Source of the DNA: a virus | Strand: one strand, 5' to 3' | Length of the DNA stretch: 49,766 bases | IMG/VR virus record: IMGVR_UViG_3300038441_000163 | Location: 1-49,766 of that record | Shown: one piece after another, positions 16,433 through 24,421 of the stretch | Layout of the letters: the number at the start of each line of letters is the position of its first letter | How positions within the stretch are numbered: position 1 is the stretch's first letter | Made by a program: the position numbers and the translations under genes | The notes under the pieces: generated by a model | Database searches by the model: none | Told to the model about the DNA's origin: nothing | Seen by the model: only the letters and a program-made list of their open reading frames with translations

Positions 16433-17413
16433 TTAGTTCCCGATCCCGAAAGCTTTGATCGCTGATTTGATCCGCGAGGCCACAAGCTCCGCTTTCCAGA
16501 CCAACACGCCGAAGGCCACAGCGCTGCCCACAGCTAGCCCGACCTTGAGTTCCGGGGGCAGATCGGCAAAGAACCCAAGCAGCATGGACAGGAAGCCACC
16601 AGCGCCGAATATACGGGTCATTGCTGTCTTGTCGCCACCCTGTGGCGCAACCGCGACGTTCTCCGTGACCGGGGCCGGTTTAGTTTCCGATACCGGTATC
16701 GTGCCTTCACGCACCAAGGCTTGGTGAATGGCCGCGCGAGTGCCGGGGCCATCCTCACCGTCAACGCCGCGCGTGTACCAGCCGTTAGCAGTAGCCACGG
16801 TTTGGAACGCACGGATACCTGATGGAGTATAGTCATAGCCGAGATATGCGAGCCCGAGCCGTGAATATTTCTCAAGTCGGTCGTCAAGGCCATTCGTACC
16901 CCCGTTGATCTTCCGCGTAATCATTTCGTTGTCGCCCTGATCGGCGTAAACGTTAAGCGATTTGCCGGTAGCGACGTCCCAATACCAAATCGGAACCAAA
17001 CCTTCCCATGGGTCGGTATTCACCAGATCGGGAAATTCAACGAAGTCGGGCGGGTTGAGGCCCTTGCTCACACACCACTGGTAGAACTTGAGATAGTTGC
17101 GGCGACCGGTAAGCTGCATAGCCGTGCGACCGCGATACTTGTAACCGTCGCCATCAGCTTCGGGCGTATTGCCAAGATCGGTTCGCGTGTCGTAGCGCTT
17201 CTGTGCCGCCGTCGGTCCCCATAGCTCCTGATCGTAACGGAAGCCGCCGCTTTCGTGCGCAATCTGCGCTAAGAACTGAATAAGTCGGTGCGGTTGATCC
17301 AGCCCAACTAGTTTTGCGTACTTGTTCAGGCTATCGACAACGGATTTAATATTCGCGTTGTCAGCCCTAACGTCTGCTACCGTGACCAGTAGCGCGGCAG
17401 TGATTTGCTTCAT
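16433..17413 (-). CDS. GH19-type endolysin with C-terminal membrane segments
   Basis: 326 aa from the ATG at 17413 (CGAGG upstream). Residues about 10-180 are a GH19 chitinase/lysozyme-like domain (RLIQFLAQIAHESGGF with the catalytic-type Glu, then YKYRGRTAMQLTGRRNY). About 190-230 resembles a peptidoglycan-binding repeat (YTPSGIRAFQTVATANGWY, then GVDGEDGPGTRAAI). The C-terminus (about 275-326) has two hydrophobic stretches (GGFLSMLLGFFADLP; VGLAVGSAVAFGVLVW) and a basic tail. No separate clear holin lies nearby, so the tail may provide membrane targeting or a holin function. Confidence 0.88.
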   Translation of the reverse strand: MKQITAALLVTVADVRADNANIKSVVDSLNKYAKLVGLDQPHRLIQFLAQIAHESGGFRYDQELWGPTAAQKRYDTRTDLGNTPEADGDGYKYRGRTAMQLTGRRNYLKFYQWCVSKGLNPPDFVEFPDLVNTDPWEGLVPIWYWDVATGKSLNVYADQGDNEMITRKINGGTNGLDDRLEKYSRLGLAYLGYDYTPSGIRAFQTVATANGWYTRGVDGEDGPGTRAAIHQALVREGTIPVSETKPAPVTENVAVAPQGGDKTAMTRIFGAGGFLSMLLGFFADLPPELKVGLAVGSAVAFGVLVWKAELVASRIKSAIKAFGIGN

Positions 17414-17460
17414 GATATTGCCTCGGGTGATGGTGCCCACAGGCTAACTGAGCGCCGGGC

Positions 17461-17493
17461 AAAAGAAAAGGGCCGGAACCTGTGTTCCGACCC
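17461..17493 (-). terminator. Terminator before the lysis cassette
   Basis: Minus strand: GGGTCGGAAC / GTTCCGGCCC, a 10-bp stem with one G-U pair and a 4-nt loop, then TTTTCTTTT. A strong intrinsic terminator closing the 17542-18195 gene and separating it from lysis genes. Confidence 0.9.
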
Positions 17494-17541
17494 CTTCCCG
17501 GCCTAGCCTGTCCTTCCCGCGTGCGGCAGGGGTGTCAAGCG

Positions 17542-18195
17542 TTATGCAGTCTGCGTGCCCTGCTCGCCGGACGCCGGGGGGGCAGCCTTGGGGGCGCGGA
17601 CCTTCTTCTCCGAAACCGGACGATGGTAGATCGCAATGCCGGCGATACCGGCGTAAGCTTCCGGGTTCGGCGTGCCGTCTTCGTTCTGCCCGACAAAGCC
17701 AGCCTTGGCACCGTCTTCGATGGTGCGCGAGGTCATATACTTGTCGCTGTTGTTCTGGTTGAACGTTGCGACAGTGGAGCCGAACTGCTTGGACAGTTTC
17801 TTCAGACCTTCGGCGTCAATGCCGGGGTGCGGAATGAAGGCAGCGCCGCCGAGCGGAATAGTGCCGAGCGGGTACTTGCTTTCACGCGGGGACTTGTTGC
17901 CGCCGCCGCGCTTGATATCGGGCAGCGCCGCGACCTGCGCAATGATAAAGGAAACCTTGGGGGTTTCAGCCGGGGCAGCAGCCGGGACGTTGGCGCGGCC
18001 AAGGTCGGTCAGGACAGCAGCGACATTGCCGTTGGCGTCCTTCAGGTTCTGGTTGACCTGAATATAGCCGTTTTCGGCCAGCGGGCGCGCATCAGCGCCG
18101 ACATAGAGCGGATTGGTTTCAGTGGCCGAAACCAGCGACGTCAGGATTGCGACATGAGCAGCGGTAAGGGCGAATGCGGTGGTCTTGGGTGCCAT
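17542..18195 (-). CDS. Unknown protein in its own transcription unit
   Basis: A 217-aa protein: N-terminal helix (FALTAAHVAILTSLVSATE), a strand region, then LGTIPLGGAAFIPHPGI and LKKLSKQFGSTVATFNQ. The latter resembles a small domain seen in other phage proteins, where a Gly-x-x-(Phe/Ala)-Phe-(Ile/Val)-Pro strand precedes a helix. The C-terminal tail is Lys/Pro/Ala-rich and disordered. It has its own promoter (18249-18277), a leader hairpin and a strong terminator, so it is probably made at a level of its own. No function can be assigned. Confidence 0.8.
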   Translation of the reverse strand: MAPKTTAFALTAAHVAILTSLVSATETNPLYVGADARPLAENGYIQVNQNLKDANGNVAAVLTDLGRANVPAAAPAETPKVSFIIAQVAALPDIKRGGGNKSPRESKYPLGTIPLGGAAFIPHPGIDAEGLKKLSKQFGSTVATFNQNNSDKYMTSRTIEDGAKAGFVGQNEDGTPNPEAYAGIAGIAIYHRPVSEKKVRAPKAAPPASGEQGTQTA

Positions 18196-18223
18196 GGTAG
18201 TTGTTTTCCTCAGAAATGAAATC

Positions 18224-18248
18224 GGGGTCAGCCGTTGAAGCTGACCCC
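18224..18248 (-). terminator. Hairpin directly downstream of the P18.3 -10 box
   Basis: A perfect 9-bp stem GGGGTCAGC / GCTGACCCC with a 7-nt loop, followed on the minus strand by GATTTCATTT. The left arm touches the -10 box, so RNA begun at this promoter would lack much of it. The complete hairpin forms only in read-through RNA and probably terminates it. The U-tract is imperfect. Confidence 0.6.
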
Positions 18249-18277
18249 AATCTAGTCACCCGTTTTATTGCCGTCAA
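18249..18277 (-). promoter_or_regulatory. Promoter P18.3 (sigma70 type)
   Basis: TTGACG, a 17-bp spacer (GCAATAAAACGGGTGAC) and TAGATT. It drives the gene at 17542-18195. It shares the -35 box and exact spacing with the early promoters found at six other minus-strand sites and two plus-strand sites. Confidence 0.8.
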
Positions 18278-18297
18278 GCGATTAAAACGTGTTTTCG

Positions 18298-18693
18298 TTA
18301 ATTGAAGTTGAAGTTCAGGTCACCGATGGGGATAACCACCGGATCACCTGCCGTGACAGCGCGGGTCGTATCCAGCGGTGTAAAGCCGAGCTTGTTGCCA
18401 GCGCTGGCCGCGTCAAACAGGGCAAGGTGAGTGACCGTTGCGCCGCCAGCGGCAACGCCGAAGTCAACAGCCGCACTGTTTTCCGTGGCACGACCGGCGA
18501 CGGCACCCCAAGTCACAGCCACACGGCCAGCGGCACGAATGGTGGTCGTGACTTCAGTACCGCCCGACGCTGCCGCTGTGGGATCGCCGTTGAAGAGGCC
18601 AACATAAACGTCAGCCGGGGCGGTTGGCATGGCATCACCATCCAACCAGTTAAGAATGGCATTTGCGAGGTAGTCAGAAAGTTCCGAAGCCAT
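18298..18693 (-). CDS. Tail fibre-type virion protein
   Basis: A 131-aa protein matching a widespread small tail-fibre family: MASELSDYLANAILNWL, then PADVYVGLFNGDPTA, TEVTTTIRAAGRVAVTW, ATENSAAVDFGVAAGG and VTHLALFDAASAG. It is beta-rich and probably trimeric or part of the adhesion apparatus. It follows the large fibre gene and is preceded by AAAGGAAC. Confidence 0.8.
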   Translation of the reverse strand: MASELSDYLANAILNWLDGDAMPTAPADVYVGLFNGDPTAAASGGTEVTTTIRAAGRVAVTWGAVAGRATENSAAVDFGVAAGGATVTHLALFDAASAGNKLGFTPLDTTRAVTAGDPVVIPIGDLNFNFN

Positions 18694-18724
18694 GATTTGT
18701 TCCTTTCGTTGGCTTTTCGTCTAA

Positions 18725-21703
18725 TCAACCGGTAACGACCAGATTACCGCTTGATGTAAAGGTATGGACGGTATCGCTGCCCACAGTTGTAATCGTGCCG
18801 CCCGTGGCCTTGGGTGCGCCGGGGTAACGGATGATGACGACGCCAGAGCTACCTGCGCCACCTGTACCCGCGCCTGCACCAGCACCGCCACCACCGCCGC
18901 CACGGTTAGCAGTTCCTGCACCACCTGCACCATTCGTGACGCCGCCGTTACCGGCACCTGACCCACCAACACCACCAGCGCCACCGTTATTACCACCGCC
19001 ACCGCCGCCACCGTAGTTTGTTGCCGTGCCGCTGATAGATGAAGACTTAGCGCCACCACCCGCGCCACCCGCCGAGCTAGCACCGTTGCCGCCGTTGCCG
19101 CCTACGCTATTAGCACCGCCACCACCAGCACCCGCGCTAATTGCTACAGTACCACCCGTGCCGCCTTGGTTGCCCTGCCCAGCCGTACCTACCGCCCCAA
19201 CTGAGTTAGGCTGTGTGCCTACTGTTGTCAGGCCAACACCGCCGCCACCCGAACCACCTATAGCCGGGGCAGTGTTGCCGGAAATGGTTGCACTACCTCC
19301 AGAGCCGCCGCCAATAGCTGTTTGCCCCTTGAAGGATGAATTGCTACCACTAGTTTGTGCGGCACCGCCTCCACCAACAACGATTGGGTACGTACCCAAA
19401 GCAAGACTAAACGAACTAAGCTCTATGACACCGCCACCGCCGCCACCACCAGCGCCACCGCGACCGTTAGTAGTCGTACCACCGCCACCGCCACCAGCAA
19501 CAACAAGCGCGGTTGCTCCCGTAATTGGTACAGCAACCGGCGGAACCAGTCGTTCAATGGCCGCCTTGATTGCCGTCATTTGTGTGGTTGTCAGCGCCGA
19601 TCCCCACATTGCAGCCTGAAGCTTACGCGAGGAGCCGTTAAACACGCCAGTTGCGCCAGCAGCACCGCAAACGCCCATATCGAGAGCGTCGGCACCGCCT
19701 GCCGTGTTATTGACGTCACCAGCCACGCCGTTCTGGTACATGGTGCGGGTGATACCCGAACGAACAGCCCCGAGCAGGCCCATGGCCATATCCAGAGTAC
19801 TGTTGTTGCCGTGCACCGTACCCATATAGAACGCGTAGACGCCTGCCGTTGACTGAGCACCACCACGCCAAACCGGTGTAGGTGAGCGTCCGATATCGTT
19901 AGCAGCAACTACGGCTTGGTCGTTGGTGTACAAGAACATACTTGCATCAGCGACCTTGAACTTATTCCAGCCGACAGCATCCACACGAAGACCGTTAGCG
20001 CCGGAAGCGCCTGCATAGCTATCGTTAGCGGTAAACGTCGGAGTACCGACTTCGACAAGATTGGTCGACCCGGTCGGGTTCTTCCAATTCAGGCGGGCGG
20101 CCTGTGCCGAATGGGCGTAGAGCATATAGAACGTGTCAAGTCGCCGCCATGCGTCGGTGTCGTACAGGTCTTTGACGATTGCCCTGATTGCGGTCTGACG
20201 CGTGCTGTCTGGCGTGGGCACCATGGCGTCAATGACGGCCTGTGCGCTTTCAATCCACGGGTTGACCGCCGCACGCACACCGCCTTCACCGCCGATGGTA
20301 GCTGACAAGGTGATAGGTGCCGCAGGCGGGGCATAAGCTAGAATAACGTCGCGTAGTGCAATCTGGTCAACTTGTTCCAGATACGCACCATAACCCATCG
20401 CCTGCAATGGACGCGACGACGCCGTAACCGTCGTTGGTGCCGTAGAGGCACCACCCATTGTCATCGGATTTGTTGTTATACGCGAGCCTGAAGCGGCACT
20501 AACAGTTTCTGCAAGCTTAACCCCGTTTTCCCACAGGGAAATTGCTGACGGGATCGAATTGCCAACAATAAGTCGGGGCGCTTCATTCGGTGTTGGGTCC
20601 GACGCAATTGACACCAACCGCGTGCGGTCTTGTAGCTGCATCGGAGAAACACTCTCCGAGCTAACCAATAGTCTGAACTGTGTGTTAGACCCAAAGACAC
20701 CTGCAACACTAAGTGAGTTTTCAGAAGCCGACGCCTTTTGTCTCGTAAAGATAAACAGGGACGCACTAGTGAGTGTGCACTGTGCGGCTGTTGCTAGTGT
20801 AAGGTTGGTAGTTAGTGCACTTGCCGGGGAGCGATTGCCACGATAATAGCGATCCGCAACAAATTCAGCATCGGTTGTTCCGATCTTAGATGCCTTAACG
20901 CCAGCCGGAGCTTTCCAGTTGATGCGTGCCGCTTGCTCATCGTGGGCATACAGCATATAAAACGCGTCAAGCTTGGACCAAACACCCGTAGCTTTAAGCT
21001 CGATAACAGCCGTATTAATCGCCGCCTTGCGCGTATCGTCCGGTTCGACGGTCATTTCATCAATGATCGCCTGAGCATCAGGGTCATAACCCGCGTTCAG
21101 GTTGACCGTGACAATGCCACCAGCAGCAATGGTGCCTGCAAGTTCAATCTTGGGTGGCACGTAAACGTCGGAAATCAGTTCGCCGCCACCGTCAATAGTG
21201 CCGCCAAGGCCGATGGACGCGACAATGTCAACCCCAAGTAGACCGCCGCCGTCAATAGAAGCTTTAAGCCGGTTTTCAACCGTGATACTGGCCGTAAACT
21301 CACCGCCGCCGTCGATAGTGCCTTCAACACGATGCGGCGGGAACAAGTGACCAAAGAAGTCACCGCCACCGTCAACAATACCAGCCAGATTTTGGGTAAT
21401 GCCAAGGAAGCCTTCAAGCTCACCACCTGCACCGATATCCGCTGCAATAGACCGTAGGACGCCGATATGCGCTTGCAATGCGCCGCCTGCATCAATGCTG
21501 CCCTGTAGGCCGATGCTAACAAGAACGTTCGCCGTAAGCAAACCACCTGCCGCAATAGTCGCTTTCATCTGGCCGGGCGGAATGGGTGCCTCGCCGCCAT
21601 TGTCAGCGCCGCTTTGCAGATAGGTGATGTAATCAAGCCGGGCCTTGGCGCTCGACTTCAAGCGGCGACCAAGACGATAGGACGAACGGCGTCCAAAGAC
21701 CAT
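18725..21703 (-). CDS. Large tail fibre / receptor-binding protein with polyglycine tip
   Basis: About 992 aa from the ATG at 21703 (AGGTTAG upstream). Order: a basic N-terminus (FGRRSSYRLGRRLKSS); seven or eight short beta repeats of about 20-30 aa built on IDGGGEL/IAAGG (about 45-205); two tandem copies of a LamG-like module, each beginning AQ(A)xID-M and including LDxFYMLYAH, QAAR(I/L)NWK; then a Gly-rich domain (about 745-990: VVAGGGGGG, VVGGGG and many GG(A/N) runs). The last is like polyglycine-sandwich adhesin tips. Probably the main host-recognition fibre. The Gly region has extreme codon repetition. Confidence 0.82.
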   Translation of the reverse strand: MVFGRRSSYRLGRRLKSSAKARLDYITYLQSGADNGGEAPIPPGQMKATIAAGGLLTANVLVSIGLQGSIDAGGALQAHIGVLRSIAADIGAGGELEGFLGITQNLAGIVDGGGDFFGHLFPPHRVEGTIDGGGEFTASITVENRLKASIDGGGLLGVDIVASIGLGGTIDGGGELISDVYVPPKIELAGTIAAGGIVTVNLNAGYDPDAQAIIDEMTVEPDDTRKAAINTAVIELKATGVWSKLDAFYMLYAHDEQAARINWKAPAGVKASKIGTTDAEFVADRYYRGNRSPASALTTNLTLATAAQCTLTSASLFIFTRQKASASENSLSVAGVFGSNTQFRLLVSSESVSPMQLQDRTRLVSIASDPTPNEAPRLIVGNSIPSAISLWENGVKLAETVSAASGSRITTNPMTMGGASTAPTTVTASSRPLQAMGYGAYLEQVDQIALRDVILAYAPPAAPITLSATIGGEGGVRAAVNPWIESAQAVIDAMVPTPDSTRQTAIRAIVKDLYDTDAWRRLDTFYMLYAHSAQAARLNWKNPTGSTNLVEVGTPTFTANDSYAGASGANGLRVDAVGWNKFKVADASMFLYTNDQAVVAANDIGRSPTPVWRGGAQSTAGVYAFYMGTVHGNNSTLDMAMGLLGAVRSGITRTMYQNGVAGDVNNTAGGADALDMGVCGAAGATGVFNGSSRKLQAAMWGSALTTTQMTAIKAAIERLVPPVAVPITGATALVVAGGGGGGTTTNGRGGAGGGGGGGVIELSSFSLALGTYPIVVGGGGAAQTSGSNSSFKGQTAIGGGSGGSATISGNTAPAIGGSGGGGVGLTTVGTQPNSVGAVGTAGQGNQGGTGGTVAISAGAGGGGANSVGGNGGNGASSAGGAGGGAKSSSISGTATNYGGGGGGGNNGGAGGVGGSGAGNGGVTNGAGGAGTANRGGGGGGAGAGAGTGGAGSSGVVIIRYPGAPKATGGTITTVGSDTVHTFTSSGNLVVTG

Positions 21704-21776
21704 TTCTAACCTGCCCACAGGTTGCCGGGGTTTGGCCGGTATGCGGCAGGTAGGCCCTGCACGTCGCATTAGGGTA

Positions 21777-21822
21777 CAGGGGGCGGGCCTAGCGTAGCGT
21801 CAACCAGTAGACCCGCCCCCTG
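21777..21822 (-). repeat. 11-bp inverted repeat upstream of the fibre gene
   Basis: CAGGGGGCGGG and CCCGCCCCCTG are perfect complements separated by 24 nt. No U-tract follows, so it is not a typical terminator. The loop contains TTGACG, but no convincing -10 lies at 17 bp. It may be a structured leader or boundary between early and fibre genes. Confidence 0.5.
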
Positions 21823-21882
21823 GCGCTCGCGCGGCGAGCACAAAGGCACCATAGGCAGGCGAAAGGCGATTTGGCAAGGGTG

Positions 21883-22128
21883 TCAGTAACCGAAACGGTC
21901 GCAATGCGCTGCCTGACGCGCGGCGGCGTATTCCGGCGAGGTCGGAAGGGCCGGGCAAAGCACATCAGCTTGGTTCTTCAGCATGCCGTTCACGACGTCG
22001 GCATGATACTGGACGATTGCCGGTTTCTGGTTAGCCGTTTCGGTTTCAATATAGGTATTGATTGCCATAACCGAGGCAATCGAGATAGCGGCGGTTGCGA
22101 TTGCACCAACGAAAACCGTGTTAAACAT
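21883..22128 (-). CDS. Small membrane or exported protein
   Basis: An 81-aa protein starting MFNTVFVGAIATAAISIASV, one N-terminal membrane anchor or signal segment, followed by a helical domain with two Cys (VLCPALPTSPEY; AAHCDRFGY). It has its own weak promoter and a 9-bp hairpin covering the ribosome-binding site. Last gene of the early block. Function unknown. Confidence 0.72.
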   Translation of the reverse strand: MFNTVFVGAIATAAISIASVMAINTYIETETANQKPAIVQYHADVVNGMLKNQADVLCPALPTSPEYAAARQAAHCDRFGY

Positions 22129-22130
22129 TT

Positions 22131-22159
22131 AGGGTCACTCCTGTTGTTGAAGTGACCCT
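22131..22159 (-). promoter_or_regulatory. RBS-masking hairpin at P22.2
   Basis: Minus strand AGGGTCACT, an 11-nt loop, then AGTGACCCT, a perfect 9-bp stem. The right arm contains most of the Shine-Dalgarno (AGGAGTGA) and ends 3 nt before ATG. The left arm overlaps the proposed -10 box, so only RNA entering from upstream would contain both arms. Confidence 0.7.
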
Positions 22160-22183
22160 AGAACATCGCCGTATTCGTTGCAA
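22155..22183 (-). promoter_or_regulatory. Putative promoter P22.2
   Basis: TTGCAA, 17 bp, TAGGGT. A weaker match than the other early promoters, but with the same spacing. The surrounding ACGGTTGCAACG resembles the CGGTAGCAATG element of the others. Drives 21883-22128. Confidence 0.45.
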
Positions 22184-22189
22184 CCGTGT

Positions 22190-22492
22190 TTAGACAAAAC
22201 GGTTACTGAATACTTTACGCCGTTCTGCATGAACCGGGAACCCCATTGCCATTCCATCGGCAAATTCAAGGTGCATGAACATGCCGTGTTGTGTGAACGT
22301 CACAACAGGCAACTCCCCGTAAAGGTATGGCGCAGTCTTGTGCAGGCCGTTAGTTGACCCGACAAGATGGCTGGTACGGTTAGCAACGACAAGTGTATTG
22401 CCCTGCTTATCATCGTATTCGGTAAACGGCGCAATCTTCTGCACGCCGTTCCGAAAAAACTGCCTAATGCTTTGGCATGCCTTGCATGACAT
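22190..22492 (-). CDS. Unknown early protein with CxxC
   Basis: A 100-aa protein beginning MSCKACQSIRQFFRNG, then beta-rich (GNTLVVANRTSHLVG; ELPVVTFTQHGMFMHLEFAD). It starts inside the previous gene (29-bp overlap) after AAGG. The N-terminal CxxC could bind metal. No family recognised. Confidence 0.65.
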   Translation of the reverse strand: MSCKACQSIRQFFRNGVQKIAPFTEYDDKQGNTLVVANRTSHLVGSTNGLHKTAPYLYGELPVVTFTQHGMFMHLEFADGMAMGFPVHAERRKVFSNRFV

Positions 22493-22778
22493 TGAGGATA
22501 CCTTTCTTTTGACTAGCCGTCATGAACCGTTCAGCAAAGTTAGCCTTTTCGATCCAGTGCGCCTCACACTTGGCAGCAAATGCCGTGATCCGTCCGACGT
22601 TGATTGTGTTGTGGGCAACGTCAACGCCGACCTTGATTGCCCAATGTCCGACCGTGATGTTATCGTAAAGGTCGATTGGGCGAAGCATCTGGAACGGGGT
22701 CAAGTCTGCCACGATATCCGCGAATAGACAGTGATCCCCGTTCGCATAGTAAGGCTTGACCTTACGTGAACTTTTCAA
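22464..22778 (-). CDS. Unknown early protein (start uncertain)
   Basis: About 104 aa if translation begins at the TTG at 22778; no ATG or GTG lies near the expected start. Sequence: PYYANGDHCLFADIVADLTP, then VGHWAIKVGVDVAHNTINVG and a C-terminal ERFMTASQKKGILNVM. The frame is open and overlaps both neighbours in the compact early style. No function visible. Confidence 0.5.
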   Translation of the reverse strand: MKSSRKVKPYYANGDHCLFADIVADLTPFQMLRPIDLYDNITVGHWAIKVGVDVAHNTINVGRITAFAAKCEAHWIEKANFAERFMTASQKKGILNVMQGMPKH

Positions 22779-23040
22779 TGCGCTCAACAAGTGCGTTCCT
22801 CTGGTCATAGCGTTCCGCGTCTTCTGCCCGGTGCAACAGGTCCGCGACAGCCCGAAACTGCAAGGCGACCTCGCGCCGGTCGGCCTGATACTTGGAAAGC
22901 CGTTCGTTGGCTTCCTGCAACGCCTTTTCGATTGCCGCAACGTTCGCCTGTTCGGCCTTGACGAGATCGTCATGAGCCGTCATCTGGCCGTCAAGCTGAT
23001 TGGACAGGTGCGCCAGATCGGCATGATTGGGAATAGTCAT
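22762..23040 (-). CDS. Small coiled-coil early protein
   Basis: 92 aa from the ATG at 23040 (AAAGGA, 9 nt spacing). Almost entirely helical with heptad character (QANVAAIEKALQEANERLSK). Likely an oligomer or adaptor. A TGCCCACA-family site (GCCCACA at 23080-23086) lies upstream, in the short gap. Confidence 0.7.
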   Translation of the reverse strand: MTIPNHADLAHLSNQLDGQMTAHDDLVKAEQANVAAIEKALQEANERLSKYQADRREVALQFRAVADLLHRAEDAERYDQRNALVERIEKFT

Positions 23041-23087
23041 TTGGTGTAGTCCTTTCACCGCTGTTGATGGTTTGGTTTAGCCCACAG

Positions 23088-23369
23088 TTACGAAGGCGTC
23101 AACCCTTTCGCCCGATCCTTGGACACGACCACGAACTCGCCAGAACGCAACGCTTCAAGCGTTTCTCGTTCTTCCGGGGAAAGGTCACGAAGCGACACCG
23201 GGGCCAAAGGGTCCGGGTTCTTTTCGACCAGCTTCGAAACCGCATTGGCAATGATCGCCAGATTGATCGCCGCGCCACCAAGCAGGAGCGCACCTATTGT
23301 TTCATCGCCGCCGTCAGTTGCCGCAACCAAACGGTGCGCGTTGTCCTTCACGCTATCAATATCGTTCAT
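23088..23369 (-). CDS. Unknown early protein
   Basis: A 93-aa protein: MNDIDSVKDNAHRLVAATDG, then a moderately hydrophobic helix (IGALLLGGAAINLAIIANAV) and an acidic/basic C-terminal half (SPEERETLEALRSGEF). The hydrophobic helix could be a membrane segment or buried. Overlaps the VRR-NUC gene by 4 bp (ATGA). Confidence 0.68.
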   Translation of the reverse strand: MNDIDSVKDNAHRLVAATDGGDETIGALLLGGAAINLAIIANAVSKLVEKNPDPLAPVSLRDLSPEERETLEALRSGEFVVVSKDRAKGLTPS

Positions 23370-23851
23370 TCGTCCAACCCTTTCCCGGTTAGATATAGTT
23401 TGATTTCACTTGCCGCCGCGTACCAGTCATAGCACACGACAACCTTGTATCCCTGCCCCTCAAGGGCATTTAGCCATTCGACTTGAACGTCAGATACGCC
23501 GCCCGTATCCCACTTGTGTTCAGGTCGCCGCTTAAGCCGGGCGCTTGGCCGTTTCATCTCGACGTAGAGCCCGCAGTATATCGATGCAATCCTAACAAGA
23601 GGATCATTGATTTCGTGGCGGGGCGCTGGCACCGGCAAGAATATGTCAGGGACACCCGAGCGCGTACCTTCCGCTTTCATTCGGGCCGCGACGATCTTGT
23701 TGCGCTCGCCGCCGTTGGGGATCGCATGCAAGAGCCGTAGCCGTTCATCGTTGCGGAAATTCATCGCCGCCCAACAGAACAACGCACATTGGTGCGTATG
23801 TTCGTCGGCTTCGTTAAACGGGACTTTCTTGAAGTAGTCGTCCGGGGTCAT
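23366..23851 (-). CDS. VRR-NUC domain nuclease
   Basis: 161 aa from the ATG at 23851 (ATGA overlap with the previous stop). VRR-NUC motifs are clear: HAIPNGGERNKIVAARMKAE, GTRSGVPDIFLPV (catalytic-type Asp) and LYVEMKRP (catalytic Glu-x-Lys). SDVQVEWLNALEGQGYKVVV (Gln) and AAASEIKLYL follow. Stand-alone VRR-NUC proteins in phages act as PD-(D/E)xK endonucleases, for example on branched DNA. Role here: recombination, packaging-related trimming or host DNA attack. Confidence 0.88.
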   Translation of the reverse strand: MTPDDYFKKVPFNEADEHTHQCALFCWAAMNFRNDERLRLLHAIPNGGERNKIVAARMKAEGTRSGVPDIFLPVPAPRHEINDPLVRIASIYCGLYVEMKRPSARLKRRPEHKWDTGGVSDVQVEWLNALEGQGYKVVVCYDWYAAASEIKLYLTGKGLDE

Positions 23852-24222
23852 GGCATAAACAATGAGGTAATGGCCGGGAGCATAAAGACCAGCCAAAGAA
23901 ACTTATATCCCTTGGCGCGGTGTTCTGCCTTGTCGCCGCGATGTTTTTGATCAAGGTACTGTTCCCGCCAGTAATCGACCTGTTCAACCGTAGCAGCCAA
24001 AGCCTTACGATCTTCTGCCCGGTTCTTACGCGCCTGTTCCAGATAGTCGGAATTAGCCTTCTGCAAGTCGTTGCGCATCTTGACTAGGCCGTCAATCCGG
24101 TTCGCGTATTCGCTGTTGGTCTTAGCTAGTTCCGTTACCTTGTCGGCAAGACCTTTGTTGATCGCCTCAAGCTCTACCGCCTTAGCGGTAAGCGTCACGA
24201 AATCCTGTGCCATATCACCCAT
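23848..24222 (-). CDS. Coiled-coil protein with C-terminal membrane anchor
   Basis: 124 aa from the ATG at 24222 (AGGTGA just upstream). Residues about 12-100 are one long coiled coil (LEAINKGLADKVTELAKTNS; LQKANSDYLEQARKNRAED). The end, FLWLVFMLPAITSLFMP, is a tail anchor. Such early proteins may tether host or phage factors to the membrane. Function unknown. Confidence 0.7.
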   Translation of the reverse strand: MGDMAQDFVTLTAKAVELEAINKGLADKVTELAKTNSEYANRIDGLVKMRNDLQKANSDYLEQARKNRAEDRKALAATVEQVDYWREQYLDQKHRGDKAEHRAKGYKFLWLVFMLPAITSLFMP

Positions 24223-24226
24223 GTTG

Positions 24227-24421
24227 TCACCTGTCGTTGAGTGTGTCGTAACGGTCGTAACCGGTATCCGTGATGAACACCCGGTTGTTCTCGACACGAA
24301 CATAGCCATCAGACAACGCCTTGTCTATAGCTGCCGCAAGATCAAGAGTGACCGGGATTTCCAGATTATCGACCAGCTTTTGCAAGAGCCGATATTCAGC
24401 CGTTTGAGTTATCGGTGCCAT
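24227..24421 (-). CDS. Small unknown early protein
   Basis: 64 aa from the ATG at 24421, preceded by AAGGAG with TGCCCACA lying between ribosome-binding site and start. Helical first half (TAEYRLLQKLVDNLEIPVT), then a winged-helix-like ending (DKALSDGYVRVENNRVFITD, then TGYDRY). It could be a small DNA- or protein-binding domain. Confidence 0.65.
   Translation of the reverse strand: MAPITQTAEYRLLQKLVDNLEIPVTLDLAAAIDKALSDGYVRVENNRVFITDTGYDRYDTLNDR

Noticed and set aside
21775-21803. Possible promoter for the large fibre gene
   Set aside because: TTGACG is present, but the hexamer at 17 bp is CCTGTA; better kept as an inverted repeat only.
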